Positions 31,914 to 40,592 of a stretch of 42,534 nt of DNA are shown one piece after another. Source of the stretch: Alphaproteobacteria bacterium (GTDB lineage: Bacteria; Pseudomonadota; Alphaproteobacteria; Rhizobiales; Hyphomicrobiaceae); NCBI GenBank assembly GCA_018819265.1, contig JAHJQI010000209.1, forward strand, positions 1 to 42,534. The letters run 5' to 3'. The notes under the pieces are model-generated. The model ran no database searches. It was not told the origin of the DNA and saw only the letters and a program-made list of their open reading frames with translations. The position numbers and the translations under genes were made by a program. How positions within the stretch are numbered: position 1 is the stretch's first letter; every line of letters begins with the position of its first letter.

Positions 31914-32480
31914 CTAAAAATACCGCCGAACCTTGCTTCTGTATTCTCGATATGAAGTACCGTAACGCTCTTCGAGCCAAGGTTCCTCTGCAAATGGTGC
32001 GATGAGAAGAACAGCAAATCCGAATGCCAGAACTGGAAGCGCCCACACCGATGCGGCAAGAATGCCCCATCCAATCAGAATGGTGATGTCCGCAACATAT
32101 TGGGGATTGCGTGACCACGCGTAGAGGCCATCCGTTTTCAAGCCCGATGCTTCGCCGCTTGTTGCTGCGTAACCAATTTTATTGACACCCCACCAAACGG
32201 CAATGTTGCCTAGAATAACGAGCGGCAGGCCGACACCCCATCGGAGGGATGCGGGCCAACCAAAGCTGTTCCAATCCATCACACCAAGCAGGAATGCCGC
32301 CGCAAAAATCGCGGTCGTGATTGTCCATACGCGCAGTTTGATGCCAGTTTTCGCTGCTTGAGGTGGCCATGTTCTTTGGTCAGGTCGAGCAATCGACCAG
32401 AGTAGCATTCCGAGCATGTAGGCGGCGGCGGCGATACCAATGGTAAGAATGAGAATACGCAGATCAATGGGCATGATCAT
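31914..32480 (-). CDS. Isoprenylcysteine-methyltransferase-like membrane protein, copy 2
   Basis: A 188-residue membrane protein with about five hydrophobic segments. The ICMT/PEMT signature is in the second half: LYAWSRNPQYVADI (SAM-binding RNPxY) and AEEPWLEERYGTSYREYRSK near the C-terminus. Bacterial relatives methylate lipids or unknown substrates; one of this type, CzcN, belongs to the cobalt-zinc-cadmium operon of Cupriavidus. It is the last gene of the MerR-controlled operon; its start overlaps the transporter stop. The start could be 32480 or 32474. It shares little obvious sequence with copy 1 beyond the motif. Confidence 0.83.
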   Translation of the reverse strand: MIMPIDLRILILTIGIAAAAYMLGMLLWSIARPDQRTWPPQAAKTGIKLRVWTITTAIFAAAFLLGVMDWNSFGWPASLRWGVGLPLVILGNIAVWWGVNKIGYAATSGEASGLKTDGLYAWSRNPQYVADITILIGWGILAASVWALPVLAFGFAVLLIAPFAEEPWLEERYGTSYREYRSKVRRYF

Positions 32481-33135
32481 GCCCGTGGTTATCGAGTGCG
32501 TTCAAATTTTCGCCACTGTGGAACTCTTGCCATGCCTGCACCAAAATCAGTTGAGCAGACCGCAGGAACAGCCCTGCCATGATGATGGCTACAATCAGGT
32601 CAGGCCAAGCGGTCGTAGTGAGCCAGACGGCAATACTGGCGACCATGACGGCCACATTGCCGATGGCATCATTGCGTGAGCAGAGCCAGACCGAGCGCAC
32701 ATTTGCGTCTCCGTCTTTGTAGCGCATGAGCAGCAAAACGCTTGCGACGTTGGCTGCGAGTGCCAGAACGCCGATTGCGCCCATGATTTCGGCTTTGGGA
32801 ACACCAAGGACGAAGAACTGATAGGCGGTCGAACCGAACACCCACAGACCCATGAGCAATAGGCTCACGCCCTTGATGAGAGCAGCGGTCGAGCGGACTT
32901 TCAGGCTCATGCCGATGACTGCAAGGCTCAGGCCGTAGGTGAAGGCATCACCGAGGAAGTCGAGGGCATCGGCTTGCAGTGCTTGAGAACCTGCCAGCTT
33001 GCCTGCCGACATCTCGATGAGGAACATCGCGGCGTTAATGACGATGACAGCCCACAGAATGCGTTTGTAGGCTAGATCAAGGCCGTCGAATTGCGGATTG
33101 CCAGAGCAACCGCAGGCATTGTTCTGGTCGCTCAT
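32464..33135 (-). CDS. CDF-like metal exporter with non-standard metal site
   Basis: A 223-residue cation-diffusion-facilitator-like protein with about six membrane segments and a Cys pair near the N-terminus (NNACGCSGN). In helix II the usual HxxxD is DxxxD (ADALDFLGDAFTYG), and in helix V it is CxxxD (WLCSRNDAIGN). A His-rich end (NHGHDHAH) may collect metal. It is shorter than a typical CDF of about 300 residues because the cytosolic C-terminal domain is absent. Export of a soft metal such as Cd, Pb or Hg, or Zn, is inferred from the Cys ligand and the CadR/PbrR-like regulator. The ATG at 33135 overlaps the preceding stop (ATGA). The second ICMT-like gene follows with overlap. Confidence 0.83.
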   Translation of the reverse strand: MSDQNNACGCSGNPQFDGLDLAYKRILWAVIVINAAMFLIEMSAGKLAGSQALQADALDFLGDAFTYGLSLAVIGMSLKVRSTAALIKGVSLLLMGLWVFGSTAYQFFVLGVPKAEIMGAIGVLALAANVASVLLLMRYKDGDANVRSVWLCSRNDAIGNVAVMVASIAVWLTTTAWPDLIVAIIMAGLFLRSAQLILVQAWQEFHSGENLNALDNHGHDHAH

Positions 33136-33596
33136 TGCGCCACTCCCTGACGAAAGAGTAGCCAACGCGGGACGCGCTCCGCATAGTCTCGATAGGCGTC
33201 ACCAAACTTATTCAGAAGGGCGCGTTCTTCGATCGCAATTTGGTTTCGGTCGATAAGGAAATAGAACGGCAAGACCATGGCCACAGCGCTGACAGCGCTG
33301 AGCCAGAGAACCAGCCCGAGCAGCAACAGCAGCATTCCCACATACATCGGGTTGCGCGTGATGCTGTAAACGCCAGCGGTAACCAGGGTCGTTGCCGCAT
33401 CTGGTGAAATTGGATTGACGGTCGTTTTATGCTTTCGGAAACCGAACGCCGCAGGCAACAAAAATGCCAGGGCGACAACCACCTCAAAGCTGACAAGCCA
33501 GAGTGGAGTGTCGAAGTTGTAAAGAGGGAAAAATTGCGCGAGCAGGTAGGCCGCGACGGCGCAGATGAACAATAATGCGAGTGGTGGGACTGTCAT
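33132..33596 (-). CDS. Isoprenylcysteine-methyltransferase-like membrane protein, copy 1
   Basis: A 154-residue membrane protein, first gene of the metal operon. The ICMT-type motif reads VYSITRNPMYVGMLLLLLG, and the end carries IAIEERALLNKFGDAYRDYA, the paired Glu/Arg signature of the family. About four hydrophobic segments. The stop overlaps the CDF start by four bases. It lies right behind the MerR-type promoter. The substrate is unknown; membrane-lipid or transporter modification in response to metal is a guess from context. Confidence 0.85.
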   Translation of the reverse strand: MTVPPLALLFICAVAAYLLAQFFPLYNFDTPLWLVSFEVVVALAFLLPAAFGFRKHKTTVNPISPDAATTLVTAGVYSITRNPMYVGMLLLLLGLVLWLSAVSAVAMVLPFYFLIDRNQIAIEERALLNKFGDAYRDYAERVPRWLLFRQGVAQ

Positions 33597-33625
33597 TTTC
33601 GATCTTTCAAAATCTAACTGACAGG

Positions 33626-33656
33626 AGCATAATCCCTCTAGTGACTAGAGCTTCAA
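33626..33656 (-). promoter_or_regulatory. MerR-type promoter of the metal operon
   Basis: On the minus strand TTGAAG (33656-33651) and TATGCT (33631-33626) are separated by 19 bases, the over-long spacer that MerR-family activators correct by DNA twisting. The spacer holds a perfect 7-1-7 palindrome, CTCTAGT-C-ACTAGAG (33636-33650). It drives ICMT-CDF-ICMT and overlaps the divergent regulator's control region. Confidence 0.85.
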
Positions 33657-33668
33657 GAGGTATTTTTC

Positions 33669-34079
33669 ATGTTTTCGATTGGCGAGCTTTCCAAGCGCAC
33701 AGGCGTGAAAATTCCGACCATTCGGTACTATGAGCAAATGGGGTTGATCGAGCCGCCACAACGTTCAGAGGGCAACCAGAGACGCTATACCAGAGACGGC
33801 TTGCGCCGCCTGTCGTTCATTCGTCACTCCCGCGATCTTGGCTTCACTATAGAAGACATCAAAGGGCTACTGGAATTGAGCCAACACCCTGAGAAACCAT
33901 GTCGAGACGCTCATGAGATTGCTGTTCAACACCTCAAGGATGTTCAAAGCAGGATCGGCAAGTTGCGGCGCTTAGAACGTGAGTTGAAGCGCATTTCAAA
34001 TTGCGATGCTGGCCATATCGCAGATTGCGCTGTGATCGAGACTTTAGCGGATCATTCACTCTGCGAAACCGAGCACTGA
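33669..34079 (+). CDS. MerR-family metal-responsive regulator (CadR/PbrR-like)
   Basis: A 136-residue MerR protein. The helix-turn-helix and wing are MFSIGELSKRTGVKIPTIRY and the EGNQRRYTRDGLRRL region; a dimerisation helix follows. Cys78, Cys112 and Cys120 match in spacing the metal-binding triad of CadR/PbrR/MerR proteins, indicating thiol coordination of Cd, Pb, Hg or Zn; the exact metal cannot be read. It is divergent from the metal operon, with a 19-bp-spaced palindromic promoter between them. AGAGGT precedes the ATG. Confidence 0.9.
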   Translation: MFSIGELSKRTGVKIPTIRYYEQMGLIEPPQRSEGNQRRYTRDGLRRLSFIRHSRDLGFTIEDIKGLLELSQHPEKPCRDAHEIAVQHLKDVQSRIGKLRRLERELKRISNCDAGHIADCAVIETLADHSLCETEH

Positions 34080-34110
34080 GTTTGATGGCTTTGTCCGCAT
34101 TGCCGCCATT

Positions 34111-36027
34111 CTACAATCTTTGCTGAAACCTGTTCTTGCCGACGACGCCTTGCATGTCCCTGCGCCGGAACCAGATGGCGCGGCCGCAGCGCAGCGGCGG
34201 ATTGCCGGAGGTGAAGACAATCTGTTCGTCGCCACGCATGCGCAGCACCTCCTCGGGCAGGATCAGCGGCCGTGCAGCCAATTGCCGCGAGCGTGTCCGT
34301 GACGATCCCGACATCTGCGAAGTGCGGCTCGTTTGATCGACCTCGACGGTCGTGTTGCCGCAGCGCCGGGAAATGTAGTCGGCAGTTTCGGGATCGTTGA
34401 TCGCTGCGAAGGAAATCCAGGATGCGCTCTCGAACCATTTCGAAGTGGCGTCACGACCGCCCCAAGTCTCGCGCATCTGGCCGATCGACTGGAACAGGAG
34501 AAGCAGCGTGATGCCGTATTTGCGGCCTGCATCGCGCGCGGTCTCGAGAATGCGCAGGAAGCCGAGCCGCGCCACCTCGTCGAGGAGGAACAGGGTTTGG
34601 CCTTCTATCTCACCATTCCGGTTGTAGATGGCGTTGAGCAATGCGCCGATGATGGTGCGCGCCAGACCCGGATGGGCTTCGAGCGTCTTGAGATCGAGAT
34701 TGACGAAAATGTCGGTTCTGCCGTTTGCCAGATCGTCCGTCGAAAAGCTCGAACCGGAGACGAGCGCGGCATAGTTCGGATAGGACAGCCAATGGGTCTC
34801 CTTGATCGCATTGGCATAGACGCCCGAAAAAGTTTCCGGGGTCATGTTGACGAAGGCGGCGACGTTTTCGCGCACGAAGCTTGATGCGGAATTGTCGTGG
34901 ATGCGCTGCAGACGCTCGCGCAGTTTCGGTTCGGGCTCGGAGAGGTTCATGCGGACCTGGCGCAGCGTCTGTTGCTCCGGTTCCGTGTGCCCTGACAGGC
35001 AGACATCGGCGATTAGGGCGGTGATCAGCTGCAGCGCGGAGGCGCGGAAGAAATCATCGCGCATCGAGGTCTGGCGGCCCGTATCGGTCACCACCCAACT
35101 CGCGACGGCAACGATGTCTTCCTCCTTTGTGCCACCGAAGCGGCCGATCCAGTCGAGGACGTTGAAGCCGATGGACGGATCTGCCGGGCTCAGCACAAAG
35201 ACCGTGCGCCCGGCCTTGCGCCGGTGATCGGTCACCATGGGCGCGACTTCATTGGAGGGATCGAGCGCGACGAGCCCGCCGCCCCATTTGAGGGCGGTGG
35301 GAATGGTGACCGACGTTGTCTTGAAGCCGCCGGAGCCTGCAAAGACGAGCCCATGGGTCGATCCGAATGAGGCGTCAAAACAGAGGAGGGGCGATTTGCC
35401 GCCGTTGCCCCAAGTTTGTTTGTCATCGGCGCGAAATGGATGGGTGGCGACACTGTCCTTGTCGACGCGGCAGGCTTCGCCGATGACGATCGCGCCACTT
35501 GCGCCGAACAGAGTTTTGGCTTCGGTCAGCGTCATCCAGTCCGCCGCGCCGTGGATGGCGCGTTTCCCTGATACCCGGCGCGGTTTGCTCGTCGCAAAGG
35601 CGGCGTCACCGCGCAGCGCAATACGTAGCCCGAACAGGCCTGTTACCATGCAAAGCAGGACGCTAACGGCGGTTGACGGATCGACATGTTCCAGCAGGCT
35701 ATGGCCTTCGGGAACCTTTTCAGCGACGCCCTTGAGACGCGATAGCTCACTGCCGCCGGCAATAACAATCACGGCAATCGATCCGAACAGAACGCCAAGG
35801 CCGGCCGACTTGATCGCCAACGCACCGCGTGCAGCAAAGAGGACGATCACCCCAAGCGCCGCGGCCGATACCGTCGGCAGTGCAAGGCCGATCCGCCACA
35901 GCATGCGTTGCGCCTGAACGGCGGTTCCGAATGCCACAAGCCAGCTCTCCGAACCCGTCAACGCGATATAGGCGCCGATCATCAGGCCGACCGGCGTGAT
36001 GAGGAGTAGAAACCTATTCAGCGTCAT
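34111..36027 (-). CDS. traG: TraG, VirD4-type conjugative coupling protein
   Basis: A 638-residue coupling ATPase that links the relaxosome to the mating channel at the inner membrane. It has N-terminal membrane segments (about 1-130; [18 protein letters not shown], then [15 protein letters not shown]), Walker [13 protein letters not shown] (about 225), Walker [14 protein letters not shown], and the later [21 protein letters not shown] region typical of Ti-type TraG. The start at 36027 (MTLNRFLL) has GGAAG upstream and overlaps the traD stop by 14 bases. Third gene of traC-traD-traG, all transcribed away from oriT. Length equals that of the rhizobial family. Confidence 0.95.
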   Translation of the reverse strand: MTLNRFLLLITPVGLMIGAYIALTGSESWLVAFGTAVQAQRMLWRIGLALPTVSAAALGVIVLFAARGALAIKSAGLGVLFGSIAVIVIAGGSELSRLKGVAEKVPEGHSLLEHVDPSTAVSVLLCMVTGLFGLRIALRGDAAFATSKPRRVSGKRAIHGAADWMTLTEAKTLFGASGAIVIGEACRVDKDSVATHPFRADDKQTWGNGGKSPLLCFDASFGSTHGLVFAGSGGFKTTSVTIPTALKWGGGLVALDPSNEVAPMVTDHRRKAGRTVFVLSPADPSIGFNVLDWIGRFGGTKEEDIVAVASWVVTDTGRQTSMRDDFFRASALQLITALIADVCLSGHTEPEQQTLRQVRMNLSEPEPKLRERLQRIHDNSASSFVRENVAAFVNMTPETFSGVYANAIKETHWLSYPNYAALVSGSSFSTDDLANGRTDIFVNLDLKTLEAHPGLARTIIGALLNAIYNRNGEIEGQTLFLLDEVARLGFLRILETARDAGRKYGITLLLLFQSIGQMRETWGGRDATSKWFESASWISFAAINDPETADYISRRCGNTTVEVDQTSRTSQMSGSSRTRSRQLAARPLILPEEVLRMRGDEQIVFTSGNPPLRCGRAIWFRRRDMQGVVGKNRFQQRL

Positions 36028-36229
36028 CGGCAAAGGCTTCCGTCCCGATGGCAAGCAATCGGGCGCGCTCCTGTTCGTCCGCCTTGATCCGCCGTGCGCC
36101 GTCCACCAGGAGACCGAGCAGCAGGGCGCGTTTTTCGTAACGCAGTCCTGCCTTGGCAATCAGGCCGCCGAGCTGGATTTTCTCGCGGGCATCCTTTTTG
36201 CGGGCTTCCGTCTGGCTCGCCTGGTTCAT
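36014..36229 (-). CDS. traD: TraD, small conjugal transfer protein
   Basis: A 71-residue protein reading [20 protein letters not shown], then [19 protein letters not shown]. This is the TraD pattern of Ti-type plasmids, distinct from F-plasmid TraD. It probably assists the relaxosome. AGGAGGC lies upstream of the ATG at 36229, overlapping the traC stop region; a longer frame to 36463 is a shadow through traC. Position between traC and traG fits the conserved order. Confidence 0.9.
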   Translation of the reverse strand: MNQASQTEARKKDAREKIQLGGLIAKAGLRYEKRALLLGLLVDGARRIKADEQERARLLAIGTEAFADDAE

Positions 36230-36233
36230 CCGC

Positions 36234-36497
36234 TCAAGCCTCCTGATCCGGGCGCGAAGCCGTGCCAGCCTGTTCTGTCGCAGGCGTTGCTTTCCGCTTG
36301 TTTGACCCAGACCCCCGAAACCGTTTTGCCAGTTCTTCGAAACCCTCCAGCAGTTTTGCTTCGTCGATCTCGACTTCGCCCAATCCAGCCTTGAGCGCGA
36401 TCCGGCCGATGCGTTCGGCTTCGCGCGTTTCGGCGGCTTTGAGCTGCTCCTGCAATCTCGCAATCTCTTCCCTGATCTTCGACGATGGTTTCTTCAT
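36234..36497 (-). CDS. traC: TraC, relaxosome accessory protein
   Basis: An 87-residue protein beginning [20 protein letters not shown], with a coiled-coil N-terminus and the [20 protein letters not shown] segment typical of Ti-type TraC. It is thought to help TraA at oriT. AAGGAG lies 8 bases before the ATG. First gene of the leftward tra unit, starting about 140 bases from the oriT hairpin. Confidence 0.9.
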   Translation of the reverse strand: MKKPSSKIREEIARLQEQLKAAETREAERIGRIALKAGLGEVEIDEAKLLEGFEELAKRFRGSGSNKRKATPATEQAGTASRPDQEA

Positions 36498-36634
36498 TCC
36501 GGTTGCTCCTTATTTGCGCGACTGGTGTTCAGGCAGGCGCAAAATGAACCGGGTGCGCGTCCAGCGCATCCCGGCAGAATTGCCGGGTCGGCAGACCCGT
36601 CTCATTGAAAGATGATCCCGGCGTTCCGAAGGAA

Positions 36635-36680
36635 TGCTCCAAGGGCGCAGTAATACGTCGCGGATCGCGACGAGGGCGCT
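36635..36680 (+). other. oriT: oriT-like region with nic-type sequence and hairpin
   Basis: Between divergent traC and traA lies CCAAGGGCGCA (36639-36649), close to the nick region I recall for Ti/RSF1010-class origins, followed by TAATA and a perfect 7-3-7 hairpin, CGTCGCG-GAT-CGCGACG (36656-36672). The location, conserved core and adjacent hairpin make this the likely origin of transfer cut by TraA. The rest of 36498-36753 also holds both divergent tra promoters. Confidence 0.82.
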
Positions 36681-36753
36681 GCCGGTTTTCGAACCGGGCA
36701 GGGTGTTGCCTCCGGAACGGGCATGAAACTCCGATTCGGGAACCCTTGGTGCA

Positions 36754-39700
36754 ATGGCGATCACGCATTTCACACCCCAGCTGATTTCGCGCGGCAATGG
36801 CCGTAGCGCGGTTCTGTCGGCCGCCTATCGCCATTGCGCGAAAATGAGCCATGAGGCCGAGGCCCGCACGGTCGACTATTCGCGGAAACAGAACCTCGCC
36901 CATGAAGAGTTTTTGCTCCCGCCAGATGCGCCAGACTGGGCGCGGATGCTGATCGCCGACCGGTCAGAGGCGGGGGCAGCGGAGGCGTTCTGGAATGCGG
37001 TCGAGGCTTTTGAAAAACGCAGCGACGCGCAGCTCGCCAAGGAGTTCATCATCGCGCTGCCGGTCGAGCTGAGCCAGGCGCAGAACATCGACCTCGTCCG
37101 GCAGTTCGTCTTTGAGCAGGTGCTGGCCCGTGGTCAGGTCGCCGACTGGGTGTTCCATGACGAACCGGGGAACCCGCATGTCCATCTGATGACCACATTG
37201 CGCCCTCTGACGGCGGACGGGTTTGGGCCGAAGAAGGTTGCCGCGATTGGCGATGATGGGAACCCGGTCAGGACCAAGATCGGCAAAATCCAGTACCGGC
37301 TCTGGTCCGGAGAGAAGGCGGAATTCCTGGAACAGCGCCAGCGCTGGCTCGATTTGCAGAACCAGCATCTCGCCATGGCCGGACTGGAGATCCGCGTCGA
37401 TGGACGGTCCTATGCCGAGCGCGGCATAGACATCGAGTCAACCACCCATATCGGCGTTGGAGCCAAGGCGCTGCAGCGAAAATCGGTCGAGAGCGGCACC
37501 GCCATCGATCTCGAACGGCTGGCGCAGCACGAGGCCATTCGCCAACGGAACGCCGCGCGCATCGAAGCGCGGCCTGAGCTCGTTCTCGACATGCTCACCG
37601 CCGAGAAAAGCGTGTTCGACCGGCGCGACATCGCCAAGATTCTCAACCGTTCCATCGACGATCCGGGCCGTTTCCAGCAGCTGCTTGCGCGGATCACCGA
37701 GAGCCCCGATTGCCTGACACTCGCCGACGAGATGATCGACTTTGCGAGCGGCGCACGGATACCTGCGCGGCTGACGACACGGGCCATGATCCGCCTCGAA
37801 GCCGAAATGGTCAACCGCGCGAATTGGCTTTCGGAAAGGAGCGGGTTTGCGGTCGCCGAGCGGATATTGGGCACCGTCTTTGCCCGGCATGCGCAGCTGT
37901 CGGACGAGCAGAGGGCTGCCATCGAGCATGTGGCGGGTCTTCAGCGGATTGCCTGTGTTGTCGGCCGGGCAGGCGCTGGCAAGACCACGATGATGAAGGC
38001 TGCGCGGCAAGCATGGGAACTGGCGGGCTATACCGTCGTCGGCGGCGCGCTTGCCGGCAAGGCGGCGGAGGGTCTCGAGAAGGAAGCGGGTATACCGTCC
38101 CGCACACTCGCCTCCTGGGAGCTTAGCTGGAGCCAAGGCAGACGCCCGCTCGATGCGAAGACCGTCCTCGTTCTCGATGAAGCGGGCATGGTCTCGTCCA
38201 AACAGATGGCGCTGTTCGTGGAAGCCGTTACGAAGGCCGGGGCCAAGCTCGTACTGGTGGGCGATGCCGAACAACTTCAGCCAATCGAGGCGGGCGCCGC
38301 CTTCCGCGCGATTGTTGAGCGCACCGGCTACGCCGAACTCGAAACCATCTACCGCCAGAAAGAAGACTGGATGCGCGCCGCGTCCCTTGATCTGGCGCGC
38401 GGGCAGGTTAGCCAAGCGCTGTCAGCCTACAGGGCCAAGGGCAAGGTGATCGGCAAGCCTGTAAAGGCCGAGGCCATCGAAACGCTGATCGCCGACTGGA
38501 ACCGGGATTACGATCCGGGCAAATCCACTTTGATCCTTGCGCATCTGCGCCGTGATGTCCGCCAGCTCAACATGTTGGCCCGCGCGAAACTCATTGAGCG
38601 CGGGTTGATCGAAGACGGTCATGCTTTCCGCACAGAGGACGGCGCCCGGCAGTTTGCAGCCGGAGACCAGATCGTCTTCCTGAAGAATGACAGCGCGCTT
38701 GGCGTCAAGAACGGCATGATCGGCAGGATCGCGGAAGCGTCACCCGGTCATGTTGTCGTGACGGTTGGAGAGGGTGAAGCGAGCAAGCGCATCGAGATCA
38801 GCGAGCGGGTCTATCGCAATATCGATCACGGCTATGCCACAACGATCCACAAGAGCCAGGGCGCGACCGTCGACCGGGCCAAGGTGCTGGCATCGCTCTC
38901 GCTCGACCGCCATCTGACCTATGTGGCGATGACGCGGCATCGCGAGGATGTGGTGCTCTATTTTGGCCAGAAGAGTTTTGCGGTGGCCGGTGGACTCGAG
39001 AAGCTTCTGTCCCGGAAAAACGCCAAGGAGGTGACGCTCGATTATGCGGGCAGCCGCTTCTATGCGGAGGCGCTTCGCTTTGCCAATAACCGCGGGCTCA
39101 AACTCGTCCGTGTCGCCCGCACGCTGATCCGCGACCGCGTCCAGTGGACGATCCGGCAGAAGCAGAAGCTTGCCGAGCTCGGCCAGACACTGCGTGCTAT
39201 CGGCGCCCGCCTCGGTCTGGCCGACCGGTCACCCTCACAATCAGAACATCTCTCGCGAAAGGCGGAACCCATGGTCAAGGGTCTCTCCAGCTTCCCCGTT
39301 TCTGTTGCCGAAGCCGCCGAAGAAAAACTCCGTGTCGATCCGGCGCTGCAAAAGCAATGGGACATTGTCTCCCACCGCATCCGGCTGGTCTATGCGGATC
39401 CGGAAGCCGCCTTCAAGGCGATGCGCATGGAGGCGGTTCTGGAAGACCCAAGCGTCGCCCGGCAACGCCTCGCTGAAATCGAACAGAACGCCGCGACCTT
39501 CGGGCCCTTGCGCGGGCGCACTGGGTTCCTCGCCAGCCGCACGGATAGGGAAGACCGGCGCATCGCCGAACTCAACGGCCCGGCGCTGAAGCGTGATCTT
39601 GAACGCTACCTCGCCATGCGCGACACCGCGCTGAAGACATACGCCCGTGAAGAGGAAAGCCTGCGCCAGCGAACAGCGATCGACATCCCCTCGCTGTCGC

Positions 39701-40065
39701 CAGCGGCTTCCCGTGTCCTCGAAAAAATCCGCGACGCCATCGACCGCAACGATCTGCCCTCAGCACTCGGCTTCGCGCTCGCGGACAGGATGGTCAAGGC
39801 CGAACTCAACGCCTTCAACAGAGCCATCTCCGAGCGCTTCGGCGAGCGCAGCCTGCTCATCAATGCCGCCCGGGATCCGTCAGGCCCAGCCTTCGAGAAG
39901 GCCGCAGAGGGCATGACGCCGGACGCGCGCCATAAGCTCGCGACTGCATGGCCGCTCTTGCGCGCCAGCCAGCAACTCGCCGCCCAAGAGCGGACGCAAC
40001 AGGCGCTGAAGGAAAGCGAGGCGCTTCGTCAGACACAGCGTCAAAGCCAGGGGCTGAAGCAATGA
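36754..40065 (+). CDS. traA: TraA, relaxase-helicase of Ti-type conjugation
   Basis: A 1103-residue MobA/MobL-type relaxase fused to an SF1 helicase. The N-terminal relaxase domain (about 1-220) has the probable catalytic Tyr in SAAYRHCAKM and the metal-binding HVHLM (about 142-146). The TraA/RecD-like helicase follows with GRAGAGKTTMM (about 405-415), VLVLDEAGMVS (about 470) and the late TIHKSQGATVDRA and TYVAMTRHRED motifs. The C-terminal third is helical. It nicks oriT and unwinds the transferred strand. It starts about 80 bases from the oriT hairpin and its stop overlaps traF by four bases. The length is normal for the family. Confidence 0.96.
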   Translation: MAITHFTPQLISRGNGRSAVLSAAYRHCAKMSHEAEARTVDYSRKQNLAHEEFLLPPDAPDWARMLIADRSEAGAAEAFWNAVEAFEKRSDAQLAKEFIIALPVELSQAQNIDLVRQFVFEQVLARGQVADWVFHDEPGNPHVHLMTTLRPLTADGFGPKKVAAIGDDGNPVRTKIGKIQYRLWSGEKAEFLEQRQRWLDLQNQHLAMAGLEIRVDGRSYAERGIDIESTTHIGVGAKALQRKSVESGTAIDLERLAQHEAIRQRNAARIEARPELVLDMLTAEKSVFDRRDIAKILNRSIDDPGRFQQLLARITESPDCLTLADEMIDFASGARIPARLTTRAMIRLEAEMVNRANWLSERSGFAVAERILGTVFARHAQLSDEQRAAIEHVAGLQRIACVVGRAGAGKTTMMKAARQAWELAGYTVVGGALAGKAAEGLEKEAGIPSRTLASWELSWSQGRRPLDAKTVLVLDEAGMVSSKQMALFVEAVTKAGAKLVLVGDAEQLQPIEAGAAFRAIVERTGYAELETIYRQKEDWMRAASLDLARGQVSQALSAYRAKGKVIGKPVKAEAIETLIADWNRDYDPGKSTLILAHLRRDVRQLNMLARAKLIERGLIEDGHAFRTEDGARQFAAGDQIVFLKNDSALGVKNGMIGRIAEASPGHVVVTVGEGEASKRIEISERVYRNIDHGYATTIHKSQGATVDRAKVLASLSLDRHLTYVAMTRHREDVVLYFGQKSFAVAGGLEKLLSRKNAKEVTLDYAGSRFYAEALRFANNRGLKLVRVARTLIRDRVQWTIRQKQKLAELGQTLRAIGARLGLADRSPSQSEHLSRKAEPMVKGLSSFPVSVAEAAEEKLRVDPALQKQWDIVSHRIRLVYADPEAAFKAMRMEAVLEDPSVARQRLAEIEQNAATFGPLRGRTGFLASRTDREDRRIAELNGPALKRDLERYLAMRDTALKTYAREEESLRQRTAIDIPSLSPAASRVLEKIRDAIDRNDLPSALGFALADRMVKAELNAFNRAISERFGERSLLINAARDPSGPAFEKAAEGMTPDARHKLATAWPLLRASQQLAAQERTQQALKESEALRQTQRQSQGLKQ

Positions 40066-40592
40066 GAAGGCGTCACCACCTTCGGGGGATTGCCGCACTC
40101 CTCTTCATCCCCGCGATGCTGTTTGCAGCGCTATATGGGGCAGGGCTGCGGATCAACTGGACGCCGAGCTATCCGCTCGGGCTTTGGCGCATCTCGCCCT
40201 TGAGTCGCCCGGTCCATCTCGGCGATCATATATTCATTTGTCCGCCCGGTACGGAGACGTTTCGTCAAGCGCTCGCGCGCGGCTATCTGCGCCGTGGACT
40301 TTGTCCCGGCTGGCTCAGCCCGCTCATCAAGACGGTTGCCGCCTTACCTGGACAGCGGGTCGACATCAACTATTCCGTCGTCATCGACGGCAGCGAACTG
40401 CCGGACTCGACCTTACAGCCTTTGGACGGTTCAGGCCGGGCGCTAACGTCCGCTGCCGGCGGGATCGTTCCGCCCGGCATGGTCTTTCTTCATTCTCCTT
40501 ACAGGGGGTCCTATGACTCACGCTATTTCGGGCCGGTTCCGGCTGCCGGTGTTCTCGGACTTGCGGAACCGGTTGTCACGGTCAAGCCATAG
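40062..40592 (+). CDS. traF: TraF, conjugative-transfer signal peptidase (S26)
   Basis: A 176-residue membrane-anchored peptidase with one N-terminal hydrophobic segment (about 8-28, LRGIAALLFIPAMLFAALY). The S26 catalytic pair is Ser36 in TPSYPLGLWRIS and Lys90 in LIKTVAALPGQ. In Ti- and RP4-type systems TraF matures pilin. The ATG at 40062 overlaps the traA stop (ATGA), and traB begins inside the 3' end of this gene. The frame open upstream to 39948 runs through traA and is rejected. Confidence 0.92.
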   Translation: MRRRHHLRGIAALLFIPAMLFAALYGAGLRINWTPSYPLGLWRISPLSRPVHLGDHIFICPPGTETFRQALARGYLRRGLCPGWLSPLIKTVAALPGQRVDINYSVVIDGSELPDSTLQPLDGSGRALTSAAGGIVPPGMVFLHSPYRGSYDSRYFGPVPAAGVLGLAEPVVTVKP

